A stretch of DNA of 64,000 bases, taken from contig CM039183.1 in NCBI GenBank assembly GCA_008360975.2, positions 44,507,850 through 44,571,849 on the forward strand. The letters run 5' to 3'. This document shows, one piece after another, positions 50,961-64,000 of the stretch. This DNA is from Lichenostomus cassidix. Taxonomy: Eukaryota > Chordata > Aves > Passeriformes > Meliphagidae. The translations under genes and the position numbers were made by a program. Position 1 is the first letter of the stretch. Every line of letters starts with the position of its first letter. The notes beneath the pieces are model-generated. The model saw nothing but the letters and a program-made list of their open reading frames with translations. It searched no databases and was not told the origin of the DNA.

Positions 50961-53900
50961 TTTGCCTGTGTTACCGTCTTGCCTCTAACTACTTTTTCAG
51001 CACAATGAACCTGTGTCTGTGTTTGTGTGTTTACATGTCAAGGCCTGCACTTACTTGAATATTGAACTTAGAGAGTGATTTTGCATTGGGAGGCTAAATA
51101 ATAACAAAGGAGTGCTTGATTCCTAGAATTAAAAGTGTCAACTAAGCTGCCTGTAATATGTGGATTTAATAAACATTGGGCACAACAGGCAGATTCCTGA
51201 GAAGAGTGTAGTTACTGCAGCAACCTCAAAAATATTTCCCTTTTATGGAAATAAGGAAAAAGTTATCTTAGCAATGTATAAACAGAGACAATTTCATAAA
51301 CCACCATATATTAATAATCTGTTCAACATTCAATTTAAAAAGTAATCTAATTTTGCTTTTTCCTCACCATATATGTATTTGGTGTCTTTCCATTTCTTTA
51401 GAGGTTTTGGAATTGGAACTGCAATTTGATTTACTTTGGTTCATGTTTTTTATAAGTCTTTATTTAAGTATCTTATCCATGAAAGACAAATAAAAATAAA
51501 ACATATTAAAGATACAAAAGACTGAGAAAAAATTGTTTTTCTATCCTACAATTAGAGTACCTAGGGATTATAATTTCAATCTGCATTAATAGCAAACTAT
51601 AGTCTTCAATCCTGTGTGCCCTTAAAATCACATATGATTCAATGAGGCTTTTAAACACCTTCTCTACTTCAAAGTATGCTCAAAATTGCTTTATTTATTA
51701 GGACTAAATTTGCTAATTTGCTCAAAAACGTAAATGGACCTTATTAAAAATCAACAAGCTTTTGCTTTGTGGCTTACTTTCAAGTCATTTCATTTGAAGC
51801 ACAGGACCCAATTAATTCCAATAGAGCTGTTTTACAGATATTAGATTTACATATTAAGTACTAAATTGAGGCCAAATTGAAGGATACCAATGGTCTAAAG
51901 GCTTTAGGTTCTACAGATGTCTGCAGTGCAAATCTCTATTTGTGGGATAGTTTCCTCTTATTAGACAATTTTATAAATTATACAGATTCAATTTTTTCCA
52001 GCTCGGATTTAATTCATAAGTACATGCATCTTTCTTAAACTGCTAGTATGTAGTCCTGGAATGATTTTCAAATCTATATATTAAAATAAGTTAAATAAAT
52101 GATAATATTTATACACTGGACGTACTACATACCAAGTTCCTCAGAATTAATTTTTGGAACACTTTAGCTGTGTCTTGTTAAGATGAAATTTGGTTCTGAT
52201 TTACAGGATCACTGTGGAGTTCCTTATTAAACTGTCACTCAGAGACTATAAGAGTGGAAAACCCATTACTGTGTTAATTAGATCTGTGGTAGTTTTCAGG
52301 CTGGTGGTGACAGCTGCCCGCATGTGGCCCAGCATATCCATTATCCTTGTGGCAATACTGCCTCTGCTCTGGTAGAAGACTTATCACAGCCATGACAAAA
52401 GGGAAAAGGATGTTGCTTTTCCCCTTAGGGGGCAGTATCACAATCTAGGATAAAAGTTTCAAAGGTTAGATTTGTTTTCTTGCAAAACACTTGTAATGAC
52501 AAAACATGCTGCAGATGCATGGCATTTTGCTCTTCTCTAATTTATTTCTTACCTAAATGCAGCTGTCTTTCACAAACACCCAGTTACATTCATCTGGGTA
52601 CAAGCGTTACTGAGAAAAAATTAGATTAATACTGGAGGACTACATTGTTCAAACATGCTGAGCTTCTTGCATGAATACAGTATTTCAGAAAATCATTCCA
52701 TGATAAATTAGGTGTTTGTACTTCTGGACTCCACCATGCAGGGTTAGGTGATAGGTAGCCCCCTTACATCTCTTAGTATGTTTCAGCTGTTAATCAGTTC
52801 CAGTTTCAGACAATGGGGTGAGACAGAACATCCTAATGTGGCCTTGGGACAGGAAGAGTAGTCAAAATTTCAACAGTGTTCAGGGAAGTGATGTCCCTGG
52901 GCTGTCACTCAGCCTTAGGCTGCAATGTACCAGGCTGTTACAGTGAGGAAATGAAGGTACAATACCTGGTAATTTACCTGCTCTGGAGCAAACTCAGGTA
53001 GGTGCTCACTTGCCTCTGGTAAAAGTGTAGTAGCAAACCCCACCTCCACTGATAGGAACATGTTTGGAAATGTTGGTGAACTCCTTTGAATTGCCTTGAA
53101 TTTGCTCAAAACTGTTATCAGTTAGTAGCTAATACTTCTCATAAACCCTAAAACTCCGTATCAATAGTGGGCATTCACTGGTTCACATGGTCAGCATGCT
53201 AAGTCACATTCAAAAAGCAGAATATTCTTTGTCAAGCCAGTACAGCATTTCTTCAAGGGTAACTCAAAACTAGATGCAGTGAGTCAGTTCAGGCCCACCA
53301 AAGCAATAGAATCTCCTGCTGAACTCAAGTGATTTTTCCTTTCTTCTACTTTCAAAAAGAAAGCATTCTCTCTTTTTGCTCCAGTATTGTGCTGCTGTGC
53401 TGGGAGATGCTGCTCAGCAGTGTGGCAAGCAGACATGGTACACAAACTTAATCATTCATTTAGTGAGCATTCCTGGGCTGACACTTATCCTGATACTTGG
53501 GGAGTGTGCTAAGTAACTATTCCCACACACGCTGCTGTCTCTGTGCTTTAAAAAGTAAACCAGTCCAAAAAAGAATCTGCTGTGAATCCATTGAAGTCAG
53601 TGAACAGTCTCTTCCTGCCCTTTATGCCAGGGCCTCATGCTGTGCCCTGCTGAGAAAAATGACCTAATGAATTTTTCCCCATCTCTGACTTTGATGACTC
53701 CCTGATGTTATCTTCACCAGGTTTCCACTCCAATGTCATTTTTCTTCTACATACCTTATCTCACTGTATTTTCTACCAAATTTTTTAAATTTATCATTTA
53801 ATACCAAAAATCATGTCGATTTTTTGATATTTAAGGGATCACAGACTGCTCAAGAGAAATAAGCCAAGACTGAGGGTCAGAATACACGCCAGAATTACTT

Positions 53901-55559
53901 TGGAATCCAAACTTTTTTGCATGCATATAAATTATTCCTTTTCCCAAAGTCTTAGAGAACATGTGGAGGAGACTTTAGTATGATAAAGTTCTGTTGATTA
54001 AAACAAGAAGCAGTAATTGGGTAAGAAAAAATCTCTGTTCTTCACTTTTTGGTCTGAACTCATGAACTTGCTTTCAGTCAACTGATGGAATCCAGAGTTG
54101 TTTGGAAAGATAAAGTTGTGGTCAGCTAAGAAATTAGGTATTTCAGCCAGAATATTTACAAGACTGAAAAACATGTCAGCTACGTTTGTCTGGAATATTT
54201 GTGATCACTGGAGGGGTGGTATGACTGAGCTACTAAATTCAAGGCAAGGGCAGCTAGAGCATGAGAGAGAAAACACAAAGTTACATCAAGATTAACTGCA
54301 CAATGTTCATGGCCCATCCTTCACATGGTGGAAGAATATAATGGTAGGTTAATTTTTTCCCGCTCTGAATTAAGGAGTCTTTGCTCATGGAACTCACATG
54401 CCTTTCTCCTTCCACCATAACCTCCTTTGGAGATCTCTACTGATCAAAGGTTTAAAAAAGTGGTAGTAATCCACATTAGAACAAGGAAATCAGAAACATT
54501 TTTTCCTTTTGCCAAAAAAAAGACAGTTTACATTAGTAGCTTTCCTTGATTTACCTTTTGGATATACAGGCAAGACCTTCCAGACAGACAGTGGGTGAAG
54601 AATCACACTTTATATCCATCCACAGTAAAGCAAGGATGCAAGAAACTGGATTTCCAGGGGAAGGCACCAGAAAGCAGGAACCCCTGTGAAAATTTCAGGT
54701 TTTCTGCTGATTTTCTCGAATTTATTTTTATGTCTGATATAAAGGAAAAGTAAAACGTGGGATCATGATGATTTTCTTTGACTATATTCTCAGGAGTGTC
54801 TGCCCCTCAAAAAGAGTTTGGATTTTTTTATCATCTTCATATCTCAAAACTTGTTTGGTAAATGAGTTCTCAGTGCAACATGTGATTTCATGTGGGGTAA
54901 AAACCAGTAAGTGCTTAATTTGAAGATTATGGCTCTATACCAGGGTTGTTCAGCTTATTTTTTATATCTAGTGGAAAAATAAAGTGATATATCTTTCCTG
55001 ATTTTGAAGTGGAGAATTTATGCTTCAGATGTCAGTCAAATTCTCTTCTTTTTTACACCTGAAGAAAAACAGAACTGAAAATTTCTTTGTCAAATAAAGA
55101 TTGTTACACCCACAGGTATGTACTTCAGTATGAAGATTGTTGAATGAGTGTGTAAAGGCAATGTAATTTAAATTAAGAAAGGTTTCTAAAAATATCATAA
55201 TCCAGGAATCCATTCGCTGCAGAATTCATTCCAGCAGCTCTGATGAAGCTGGCAAGATGCACTGCCTGAAGTTATCATGAATCACAATGTACGCAATAGC
55301 ATTAAATTTACTAATTCCCCTCATGCTTATAACTAAACTTATTCCAATAATAATTCAGACTATTTTGTTTTTGTGTAACACTCTGACTATTTTGTTTCTG
55401 ACAAGAACTTGGCAAAGGAGATGAAGAAATAAGTACATTTATTGCATATGCTAAGAAGAAAATATCAAAACTTTTTTTCTAATAACTTGGATTTGCTTTC
55501 CTAAGTTAACTGATCTCTTGCCACCAGATATTTAGATGTTGCCATGTAATGCAGCAACA

Positions 55560-55770
55560 CAAAACACCAGTCTCTCAAGCCAATAAGTTTATTTCCATAT
55601 GAGAGGCTAAAGGAGTATTAGATTTGTAACAGCACTGCTATAAGGAAACACTTGGTCTCCTAGCTGCCATAATTATTATCAGCTGCAGCTTACTGGGTTT
55701 CCTCTTGTTAATGTTATCACTTGGCACAGAATTATAATGCAGGTTTAGCCAGATATTTAGCCATGTGTGA
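55560..55770. promoter_or_regulatory. Candidate conserved non-coding element
   Basis: This block has the texture of vertebrate enhancers: little simple sequence, E-box-like CAGCTG in 'atcagctgcagctta', homeodomain-type TAATTA ('cataattattatca'), ATTA/TAAT pairs and TTATCA GATA-type words packed within about 150 bases (55660-55760). No frame is open through it. This is a subjective call from motif density; cross-species conservation cannot be seen from one sequence. Confidence 0.25.
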
Positions 55771-58700
55771 AGAGGCTTAACTCTGTAAGGCTTGGTATTA
55801 AATAAAAAAACTTATTCGTTTTGAAGAATATGAGTTCATGGCATTGTCTGAAATTCTGTTAAAAATGAAGTCAGTTGGGAAATTGCTATAGTTGGACTAA
55901 TTGCATATAATAGCCTAGAAAAATATGGGGATTACAGATGAAACTAAATCCTTCAATAAAGCCTCCTTATGCTAGACATTTTTTGGATTCCCTTTCCTTG
56001 CAACAAACTATGTAAAAAATTGAACTTCTCACTAAATTATCTTCCTTTAATTATTCAAATTTCAAACAGAATATTTTTCATCCCTTGTCTGCATTTCCTT
56101 GGCAGAGAGCAGAAAAAAATTAACTTCATTAATTGACATTAGAGGCACAATATTGAATACTAAATCTGGTCAATAATACACTGACTTATTGAATCATCTT
56201 GTAGTATATTAAAAATTATTTCAACAGCCCACAGACTAAAGTATTAGAACCAACATCAAACTCTTTTCTCTTTCACATATAAGAATTAAAGGAACCAAAG
56301 GGCTGGAGTCTAAACACTGAGAGTTCTCTGCCCATTTATTCCCAGGAATGCCACCTGCAATTTCAGGCTCTCTGCCCACATCGATACACAAAATAATTGC
56401 CAAGACTTACATTCCTATACCAGCAGAATATCCCAAGTGCATCTACCTACCCCAGCCTACGTTGCTGGAAGAGCAATTTTCCAAGTACTGTGCTAAAAAG
56501 ATCAGAATGTTTGGAAACCCAGTGCCTACACTGGTATGAAAAGAGTTGAAAATTAGATTAGTTATGTTGCTGAAGAGCCAGCATATTGTTTTCATCACGT
56601 GTGATAGGTGCTAGAACAGATTTTAAAAAAAACCAAACTTTTTTATTAAAACAACAAATGTGCTCTTTAAAAAAAATCCTGCAATAGAAATCTTATGAAC
56701 ACAGAAAGAAATCATAGATCCTTGTTAATGGTTTGATACAAAACTAAAATTTATGACGCATAATGATTTTATCAAGGGATAAAATAATTCCCAATTTCCA
56801 TCTTTGCTTGGATGAATGGGAGTGCTCATAAATTTTATGTTTCTTGTTTAAGCTAAAAATATATTAAGATAAACACATCTGTACATACATATGTACAAAT
56901 ATACAAATTTTCCTTTCAGGCACTGTATAGTCTTCAAGGATACTGAAGGTTATTGCAAAAGGGAACAGGACAATCTGTGTCTGTGGTGGATTTGATGAGC
57001 AGAAGTGGATTAAACAGTGTGAAGGAAGCCTCAGCTTAATCTTTATTAGAAGTATTTGTAAAGCAAGTAATATCCAAGATGGAACAAACCAGAATAGATT
57101 ATGTGGGAAGTGATAAGTCTACATTTTTGGATGTCTTTGAAAGCAAGCTGGAAAACACAAGGAAAAATACAGTTAATCTTATATTAGGGGAAGAAAGCAG
57201 AGCAGATGATCTCTCTTCAGGCCCCTAGACACAAAGCAGAATTGTTTACATTTTCTGGAGGGCAAAGACTGGAACTTCAGCATAGGTATTTAAGCATGTA
57301 TCCACATGACTGTTTTAATTTGGCTTAGAAAGATGCTTTCTAAGTGAATTTTGCAATTGTTCTCTCACTGCATCTTGGTTTGCATAGCAGAGGAGTCTCA
57401 GGAAGCATGAACTGTGTTCCCTTTAGGTGACACTGAAGTGAAAGCTGCAATCTGAGATCACACAATAAATTTTAGCTGCTAATTGGCAATCAGCTCATGG
57501 GGTCATGCTAAATTTGTCTGGAGAAATTTGACTGCAGTGCAGACAAAGGTCCTTGCACCATCTGTGTTGCTCTACAGAGCCTCTCTTGTTGGAACATTCT
57601 TCCTGATAGTGTAGACATGATTTACAGGTTTTACTGGTTGTGACAAGAAGTTGCTGACGCAGCCAGGATCTGTTGTACTTCTGAGTCCTGAACCACAGAT
57701 ACAAGGAAAATCAAGCAGAGGAAAATAAGAGAAGTAGAAATTAAGGTAAGCAATTTTAGTCCCCTTTAAAAGCAGAAATAATTTTATTAGATGATATTTA
57801 CCCTGTATTAGTTCATCTCTATGCATCTCTATTCTATATATGAAAATACATTCATAACATTGAGATTCAGTTATTTGAAGGCAAGTCAACACATACCAGG
57901 AATCTGCTTAGGCATCACAATTCTTCATCTTTCCTGAGTGCTTTCCAAAACAGACATTCCTAACACCTGTTGTAAATGAAATAAAAATCTTTTTGCTAAA
58001 AGATCAAGCCTTTTTTGTGTTTTCCCAGTCCATATCTGACTTATTTTTTATCTTAGAACACACTATCTTTTGAAAATAGTGAGTCACTGATGAGATATAA
58101 GTTACTAGATCTCCTCACAGTATGATGGTCTCTCCTGTTGTGGTCTCCCATGTTTCCGGCTGTCATCCAGCTACCAACAAGCAGCTGCAAAAGATCGGGA
58201 AAAAATTTTGAAGATTTGGAGAACAAGATTCTGATTTCTCTAATATTAAAAACTCTTTCTGTTAGACCTCAAATTAATTTCCAAGTGCTTTAATGGGTTT
58301 TGTCTCTCTTGATGATTTCTCTGGGTTTCATGTTGCATTGAAATCCTTGGAGAGCCATGATTACAGACAGTTTATAGCTAGAACTTGTTTGTAATTCAGA
58401 AAAGGATCAGGAACAGACACCAACATTAAAAATGGAATTCTAAAAGTATGGAAAAAGGCTTGACTGTCAGAACTTTTTCCTGATGGCTGAAAATTACAGA
58501 GAGCTGCTGGAGACACTGAATGAGAGACAGCAATATGCTAAATGTCAGTAAGTAAAGATTAGCCAAGGAGGGTTGTGTTCAGGTGTTCAGGTTGGATGCT
58601 TTGCTCAAAATTGAACTGTCCTTTTACTCTTTATCACTTAAGCAAATGGTAAAGTTAAAAGAGGTCTTCTGAAGCTTATGTCTAATTATTTTTGAAATTG

Positions 58701-61514
58701 AATGTCCTTGGAAAGAGCTAAATGGTGAGCCAGAGTGCCTGCACTTGGCTGAAATGCTGATGGAATGTGCAAGACTGATTGTGGAGGTTTGGGGGCAGCT
58801 TTATTCATTCTGATGTAAAACCTTTAGGTCTACAGGTGACCTGACTTCTAACAGTTCTCACAAAGACTTGAAATTCTACTCTGAAATGAGTATATTAAAG
58901 CTGGAGGATAAAATCAGAGGCAAAATACCGTAATATCCTGAGATAATGACAAAATGGGAATTTCTGTTCATATGTGTAAGATATGTGCATCTTTGAGGCA
59001 CAAACACACACAAGCATGTGCACACCTAGATAGTAATTACCAGTAAGCTAGCAAGAAGCTCTCATAGTAATTTGTCGGGAAAAAATGACAAAAAAATAAA
59101 ATGGTGAATTGTCTGAAATGCAAGAAGTGGCTTCTCTGACCAAATGTGTAATAATGAGATAAGATTCACAACTTGCAGTCTGCAGACTTTTTCTGATCCA
59201 GCTACAAAGTGTTACAGATCTGTCCTCCTCCAGATCCTCTCGTTTGGGAGGGACTTCAAAGTAGTCAAGGCAGCCAAAAGAAGAGGATGGTGGAATATTA
59301 TTGAAGATACATATATTTAGTAAAACACAAACTTAAAAATTTGCCAATCATTGTCTTTCTGTCTTAAAAATCCATTTTTTTTCCTTCCATGAGAGTGCAA
59401 CTTCTATTAGCTTTGGTTACAGGAGAGCAAAATCACCTATTCAAATAATGAAGGACTGTCTTCTCCTTTAAAGACAGACTGAGCTCTGGTAGGCTGCAGT
59501 ATTTCACTGAAGACTGAGGCTAGACTGAAGATAGGAGACCGAGTAAAGAAGAAGATAAAAAGGGCAACACATTCCTGTGTGAAATGTTATATTCATTTTA
59601 TCTCAGAATCAGACACCGACTTCCACCTCTGTGTTCGCGCAAGCAGGCGCCACTGGCACCTCAGGGTATCATTTCCTCCTGCCCAACATCAGCATGACAA
59701 GATTTTGAAACTGCAGCTGAGTTTAACTCTCTCACAGACACATAGTCCAATCTCACATTTACCAACACCTGTTCAGCTGAATTGCAATAAATATTAAGGA
59801 AATTATAACTCTCTGTGGCACTGACCTTGCCCAGTGCTAGCTTTTCATATCCATACAAGCTCTTGAGGCTCACATGTCCAAATATTAAGAAGGTTTAACG
59901 TCCAGCCAGCTTTCTTCCACAGAAAATGTTAGGCTTTGGGAATGATGTTTTTTAGAGAGGAACATATTTCCAGCTCTGACCATTGGATAATAAACCCAGC
60001 TATTTACAAAAAACAAAGAAACCTCTATTAAGGCCAAAGTCAGCAATCTTCACTGGATTGTATAAAATGGCATTAATTTCATAATCTGTCCTTTTTCCCC
60101 AGAAAGAATGAATGTTTCCTCAATCAGGAACTTATCTTAAAAATACAGAACCTTGTTATTTTCTGTGGTCTTTCTTTTCTTTTCTGTGGTCTCCATCTAA
60201 AATAATCTTTGGAACTAAATCACAAATTATTTTCCTCTCACATTTCACACTAGTATTGATTGAAATGAAAATTAACTTTGACAAGTGCAGTTTTATTCAT
60301 TTACTTAGGAAAATGTCAGCACAGTATTTAAAGGAGGCATGGCAAAGAATGATCCCTTAATGCCTGCTAAGGCCTTTCTAGGCATCTCATCTCCTGAATT
60401 TTTTAAGGAGAGAATGAAAGAAAAGTCAATGTTGTGCAGTTGGTGTATAAATAATCCTTTGGATATTGTCCATGAGAGTTGGCTCTCATACAAGAACAGG
60501 TGAATTCCTCACAACCAGTGCAGTGTTAGAGGAAGCTGACAATTGCTGCAAGAGCAAGTGAATACATAGTTTAGGTTAGAAGTGTGTACCAGGAGACAAG
60601 GTTACGGATGTTTTCCAGAAGACAGAAAACAAAAGGCCAGTTATTTAAATGTTCCAGTTGGTGGAGGAGGGTCAGCCTGTTTTGTGACAGTGTGTATGCG
60701 ACTTATCCCACACAGCTCCTCAAGGGAGCACTTTCTGAACATACAAAAGCTAAAATCAGGTCACTAACACAATCAAGAATTCTAGAAAGATTTTTTCCAC
60801 TCCAAGAGTAAACACAAGTTTTTCTCCTGCTGAGGTGAATTTTCTTTAGTCCTATCGACATACTCTTTAAAACCAGAGATATCTACCACTTCACACAAAC
60901 CATGATGTTCTTGAGGCAAACATGTTCCATATCATCTTGTGAGCAGAGACTGTGTGAGAGCATTTTTTAACAAGGTAATTACAGCATATTACTCATGAAG
61001 TCACTGGAGATTGCTGTATAACAGGACTTTGTTCTCTGCCTTTCTAGGTAATTCTGACAATAGAGTTCCTTATCCAACAACACAGTTGCAGTATTCCCTT
61101 TAGAAAAACATAATGAGGGATGTTAAATGTATGGGACAGACATACAAAAAACCACACCTCGTGTGTATGATGCTGTATTTTTACAAAGTTACCCTCTCTA
61201 AAGCAAATTGTCCTTGATTTACAAACAAAAGGGAAATGGACTGACAAGTAAAACCAATCTAAATAAGCAAACACCCAAAAATTATTAGCTTTAAAGCATT
61301 TTTCTTTTTTCTTTTTATTCTCTTCATGTGAAACCTGAGAAGTTCACTAAGGTTACATTTTTAAGCTCTTCTCTGCAAATACAGGGAAATTTTTCTTTAT
61401 GTTGAAAGTTAAGACTCGTATAGACTCAGGACTTGTGGCTGAAAGGAAAACATGAGATACCACAAGAGTCATGATATCATACTGAGCTCACCTCAAACCT
61501 CCCAGTTGTGATTC

Positions 61515-61558
61515 AGGGTTGCTATCACGAGGTGCCATTTTTAGGGTTGCTATCATGA
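61515..61558 (+). repeat. Direct repeat, 28-bp spacing
   Basis: 'agggttgctatcacga' (61515-61530) recurs as 'agggttgctatcatga' (61543-61558), with one change and 12 bases between. It is a partial local duplication. Confidence 0.85.
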
Positions 61559-62167
61559 AACAGGAACCAAGGACAATATACTTCTACCTTCACAGAGATA
61601 GCAGAGTACATGCTCAAGCACATAAGTGCTTCATGCTTGTAAGACAAAGAACCCATGGTGAGACTACAAACTCAGCACTGCCCTGTTCCTTCTTCCCCTT
61701 CTTTTGGCATCTTTCTGTGCTCTTCCCACTCTTTCCTGAGCGCAACACACAGCTCAAGCCTTTTTTTTTTTCCAACAGATTTTTTAATATATTATTCATT
61801 GAGGAAAAATATATCTATTGTTTATTTTGCTATGGGTTGTGTTTTGCATGTCTCTTTTTCTTCCACCCTTCCCGCTTCCAGCCCACAAACCTAGGTGTTG
61901 TGTAACTCTGTGAACAAGTAGCCAGTGCTAGAACTGGAATGTCAGCTTCACTGAGACAGCAGTAAAAAATAACGTGAAAAGGTCACAAGTCTGATAAAGT
62001 ATTCCTGCATCTTTCTGTTGAGAAATACAAGGGTTCTGTTGATGTTGCAGAGCTAATCAGAAACAGAATGATTTGAAATCAGACTTCCCCTTTCCTTATG
62101 TAAGTCCCTTATATAAACCAAAATGTAAGCAACCACTCAACCTGGATTAAAGACTATCTGCAAGTTA

Positions 62168-62233
62168 AAATATCCTCAGTCATGGAGTGACAATGACTGG
62201 AAATATCCTCAGTCATGGAGTGACAATGACTGG
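62168..62233 (+). repeat. Exact 33-bp tandem duplication
   Basis: Two identical 33-base units lie head to tail (62168-62200 and 62201-62233), each beginning 'aaatatcctcagtcatgg' and ending 'caatgactgg'. Identity over the whole unit indicates a recent event or an assembly artefact. Each unit also contains 'cagtcat' and 'atgactg', which pair as a 7-base inverted repeat. Confidence 0.95.
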
Positions 62234-63922
62234 AAAGGTAGTTTTAGAGCATTATCAGTCTATTAATGTATTTGAATTTGGGTTTGCTACATAAGCATAA
62301 TTCCAGAGCAGCTCCATTGACTTGTGTAGCTAAATCTGCCAGCATCAAAATTTGTACTGATTATCAGGCATAATGTAAAGGGAAACTGGGGGAAAAAAGA
62401 AAAAAAAAATCTGTTACTTGTGAAGTCTGTAGCACCAAGTATGAAAACTGACAACAGGGCAGAAGATTTAATATCTCATTTCAAGTGTTTTTATGTCTGA
62501 ACATTCTATTGTTGGTGACCTTGCAGTACAACCAGGAGATAACTAAAATCAAAGTTAAATCAAAGTGATGCTGATTTGAAATTTTTATGTGAATAAGCTT
62601 CAACAAACATACACAAAACCCCCTCATTCCACCTACAGAAAAATCAAAGCATCTGACTCTGATTTCAGCAAAGCAGTCTTTGTTAAAGAAAAAGAAGGGT
62701 TTTACCAAAATAACAGAGACTTATGTGCTATTTCAATAGAATAAAGTCCTGACTTGTAATCAGATATATTTTGAGTTTAAAATTCCACTGTTAACCAAGG
62801 TAATAATTTTTATATTTTGGATAGGAATAGTCATACCACATGAAATATTATAGCATTTCATATTTTCCAACATACAAAATGTATACGTCAAGTTTTTCCT
62901 AAACCTACAAAACCTCCCATTATATCTGTCATTTAAATGGCTGCCTTTCAAAGAATCTTTGCTATCACATGAACTTCATAAACTATTCAAGTCTATTTTC
63001 TATTGGGAACTAAGTGATGTATGAGGATTAGGTAGGTTTTCCTTTTGTTTTGAAGGACTTATCCTGGTCATCCTTATATTCTCTGGGAATTGACACTCAC
63101 TTGAAAACATGACCATTAATTTCTGCAAAATACTGTCACAGCTATAAACATAATGAAGAAATTCATTTCTGAAACTTTAAGAGGCACTTCAAATTTCTAT
63201 AGCTAATCCCTGTCTGTAGAGTCTAAACATCACCTTATCTTCACAACCATGTAATAATAATTATTAAAAAAATTAAGCAGGGCTTTTTTCTTCTCTGGTA
63301 ATCACACATAGAACACTTCTGCCATAAGCATATTTTGGATAATGAGGGCTTCAAGGACCAGTGAGCAGCATCGCTCTCCCTTCCAAAGTACAGCATTTAT
63401 TGCCCAAGCTGTTAGAGCTGGATGGATTTAGCATGTGTGTTTATGACAACGCGTTAGCTGTTATGTGCTTGACATGCAGCAGCAGCTTAAAACCATTTGA
63501 AAGCAGAGGTTAAAGCAGGCTTTTGCACAGTGAGGGATAATATTGCCAGAGCAGTCATTACTGCACCTGTGAGGATAGCCTACAGACAGTGCTGTGCAGA
63601 TGCTGGTTTGCATTCTACTGCCAGGAGCCTGCCTACACCGTGTGAGCCTGCATTTTGTAAAGGCTGCCTGCTCATCTACAGTGCAGGTGAGGGAACAGCA
63701 GCCCCTGCTTCCCCAAACCCCCTCAGTCTGAGAACAGGTGCCTTTAAAAGGATAAATTATTAATGTCCACTCTCACCTGAAATATCTCCAATGGCTGCAT
63801 CAGAACATTGTTATGATACAAAATGTGGTTGTATAGAGCAAAACCAGCAAGAGATTTGGAGTTCCATTTTCCTGGACTAAGACAACAAGCACCAGAAGTC
63901 TACTTCGAAAAGAGCAAAGCAA

Positions 63923-63985
63923 TGCACAGTGCACTTATCATTGTGCACAGTGCACTCATCGTTGTGCACAGTGCACTCAGCAGTC
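63923..63985 (+). repeat. Three-unit 21-bp tandem array
   Basis: Three units start at 63923, 63944 and 63965. Each begins with the 13-base core TGCACAGTGCACT; the last 8 bases vary (tatcattg, catcgttg, cagcagtc). The core carries GTGCAC, itself a 6-base palindrome, twice in units 2 and 3 (once in unit 1, where the base before the core is A). The spacing of 21 bp is two helical turns, so the cores face the same side of the DNA. The array ends 15 bases before the window edge. Confidence 0.95.
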
Positions 63986-64000
63986 AGGCTGTATCTTTTC

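Larger units (their letters stand above)
50961..64000. other. Long gene-free stretch with tandem duplications
   Basis: About 13 kb without a recognisable gene. The longest frame is 128 codons (61519-61905); it runs through T-rich sequence and shows no domain. Features listed separately are a candidate conserved element (55560-55770), short duplications at 61515 and 62168, a 21-bp array at 63923 and a slightly more GC-rich patch at 63360-63720. A short exon-like piece at 58471-58547 is discussed under findings. Confidence 0.6.

Noticed and set aside
61519..61905. 128-codon open frame with hydrophobic, F-rich tail
   Set aside because: The apparent membrane-like part is produced by a T-rich tract; overlapping frames on both strands are open too.
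1..64000. Search for LTR retroviruses, other integrated viruses, CRISPR arrays, operons or mobile bacterial elements
   Set aside because: No paired LTRs, primer-binding sites, gag/pol/env-like frames, regularly spaced repeat arrays or prokaryotic gene organisation were seen; the RT signals are all of CR1 type.

Overview
This window looks like AT-rich, gene-poor nuclear DNA from a bird, or at least a sauropsid. The main clue is its recognisable repeats, which are all non-LTR retrotransposons of the CR1 type. Four are younger, with readable reverse-transcriptase (RT) remains. Two or three are very degraded copies that resemble the old amniote CR1/L3-like group. I see no L1, Alu-like SINE, LTR retrovirus, tRNA or rRNA gene. 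Outside the CR1 copies no open frame exceeds about 130 codons, and none gives a recognisable protein. The lineage is inferred from repeat type alone; I cannot name a species or locus.

Layout: 1-1914 is non-coding with a G-rich quadruplex-type motif and one weak exon-like stretch. 1915-2610 is a CR1 fragment (+) that has lost its 3' end and stops at a T21 run. 2632-6189 is non-coding with A-runs and an 87-base near-pure purine tract ending in G-runs. 6190-7268 is the best CR1 copy (+), reaching its natural 3' end. 7269-14805 is non-coding. 14806-15695 is a CR1 3' part (-). 15696-23229 is non-coding. 23230-23540 is an old CR1 3' part (+). 23541-37359 is a long non-coding stretch with simple repeats. 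37360-37975 is a CR1 3' part (-) with an internal 37-bp duplication. 37976-45779 is non-coding. 45780-46000, perhaps to about 46560, is a probable old CR1 fragment (+). 48895-50960 is a roughly 2-kb old CR1 (-). 50961-64000 is non-coding with a candidate conserved element near 55560-55770, an exact 33-bp tandem duplication at 62168 and a three-unit 21-bp array at 63923.

No set of genes works together here. The best reading is an intergenic desert or a very large intron, shaped by CR1 insertion and decay, with local tandem duplications and a few possible regulatory islands. I found no convincing new biological system. The findings are modest leads, each with a decisive check. CR1 identities rest on family patterns I recall, not on a database search.
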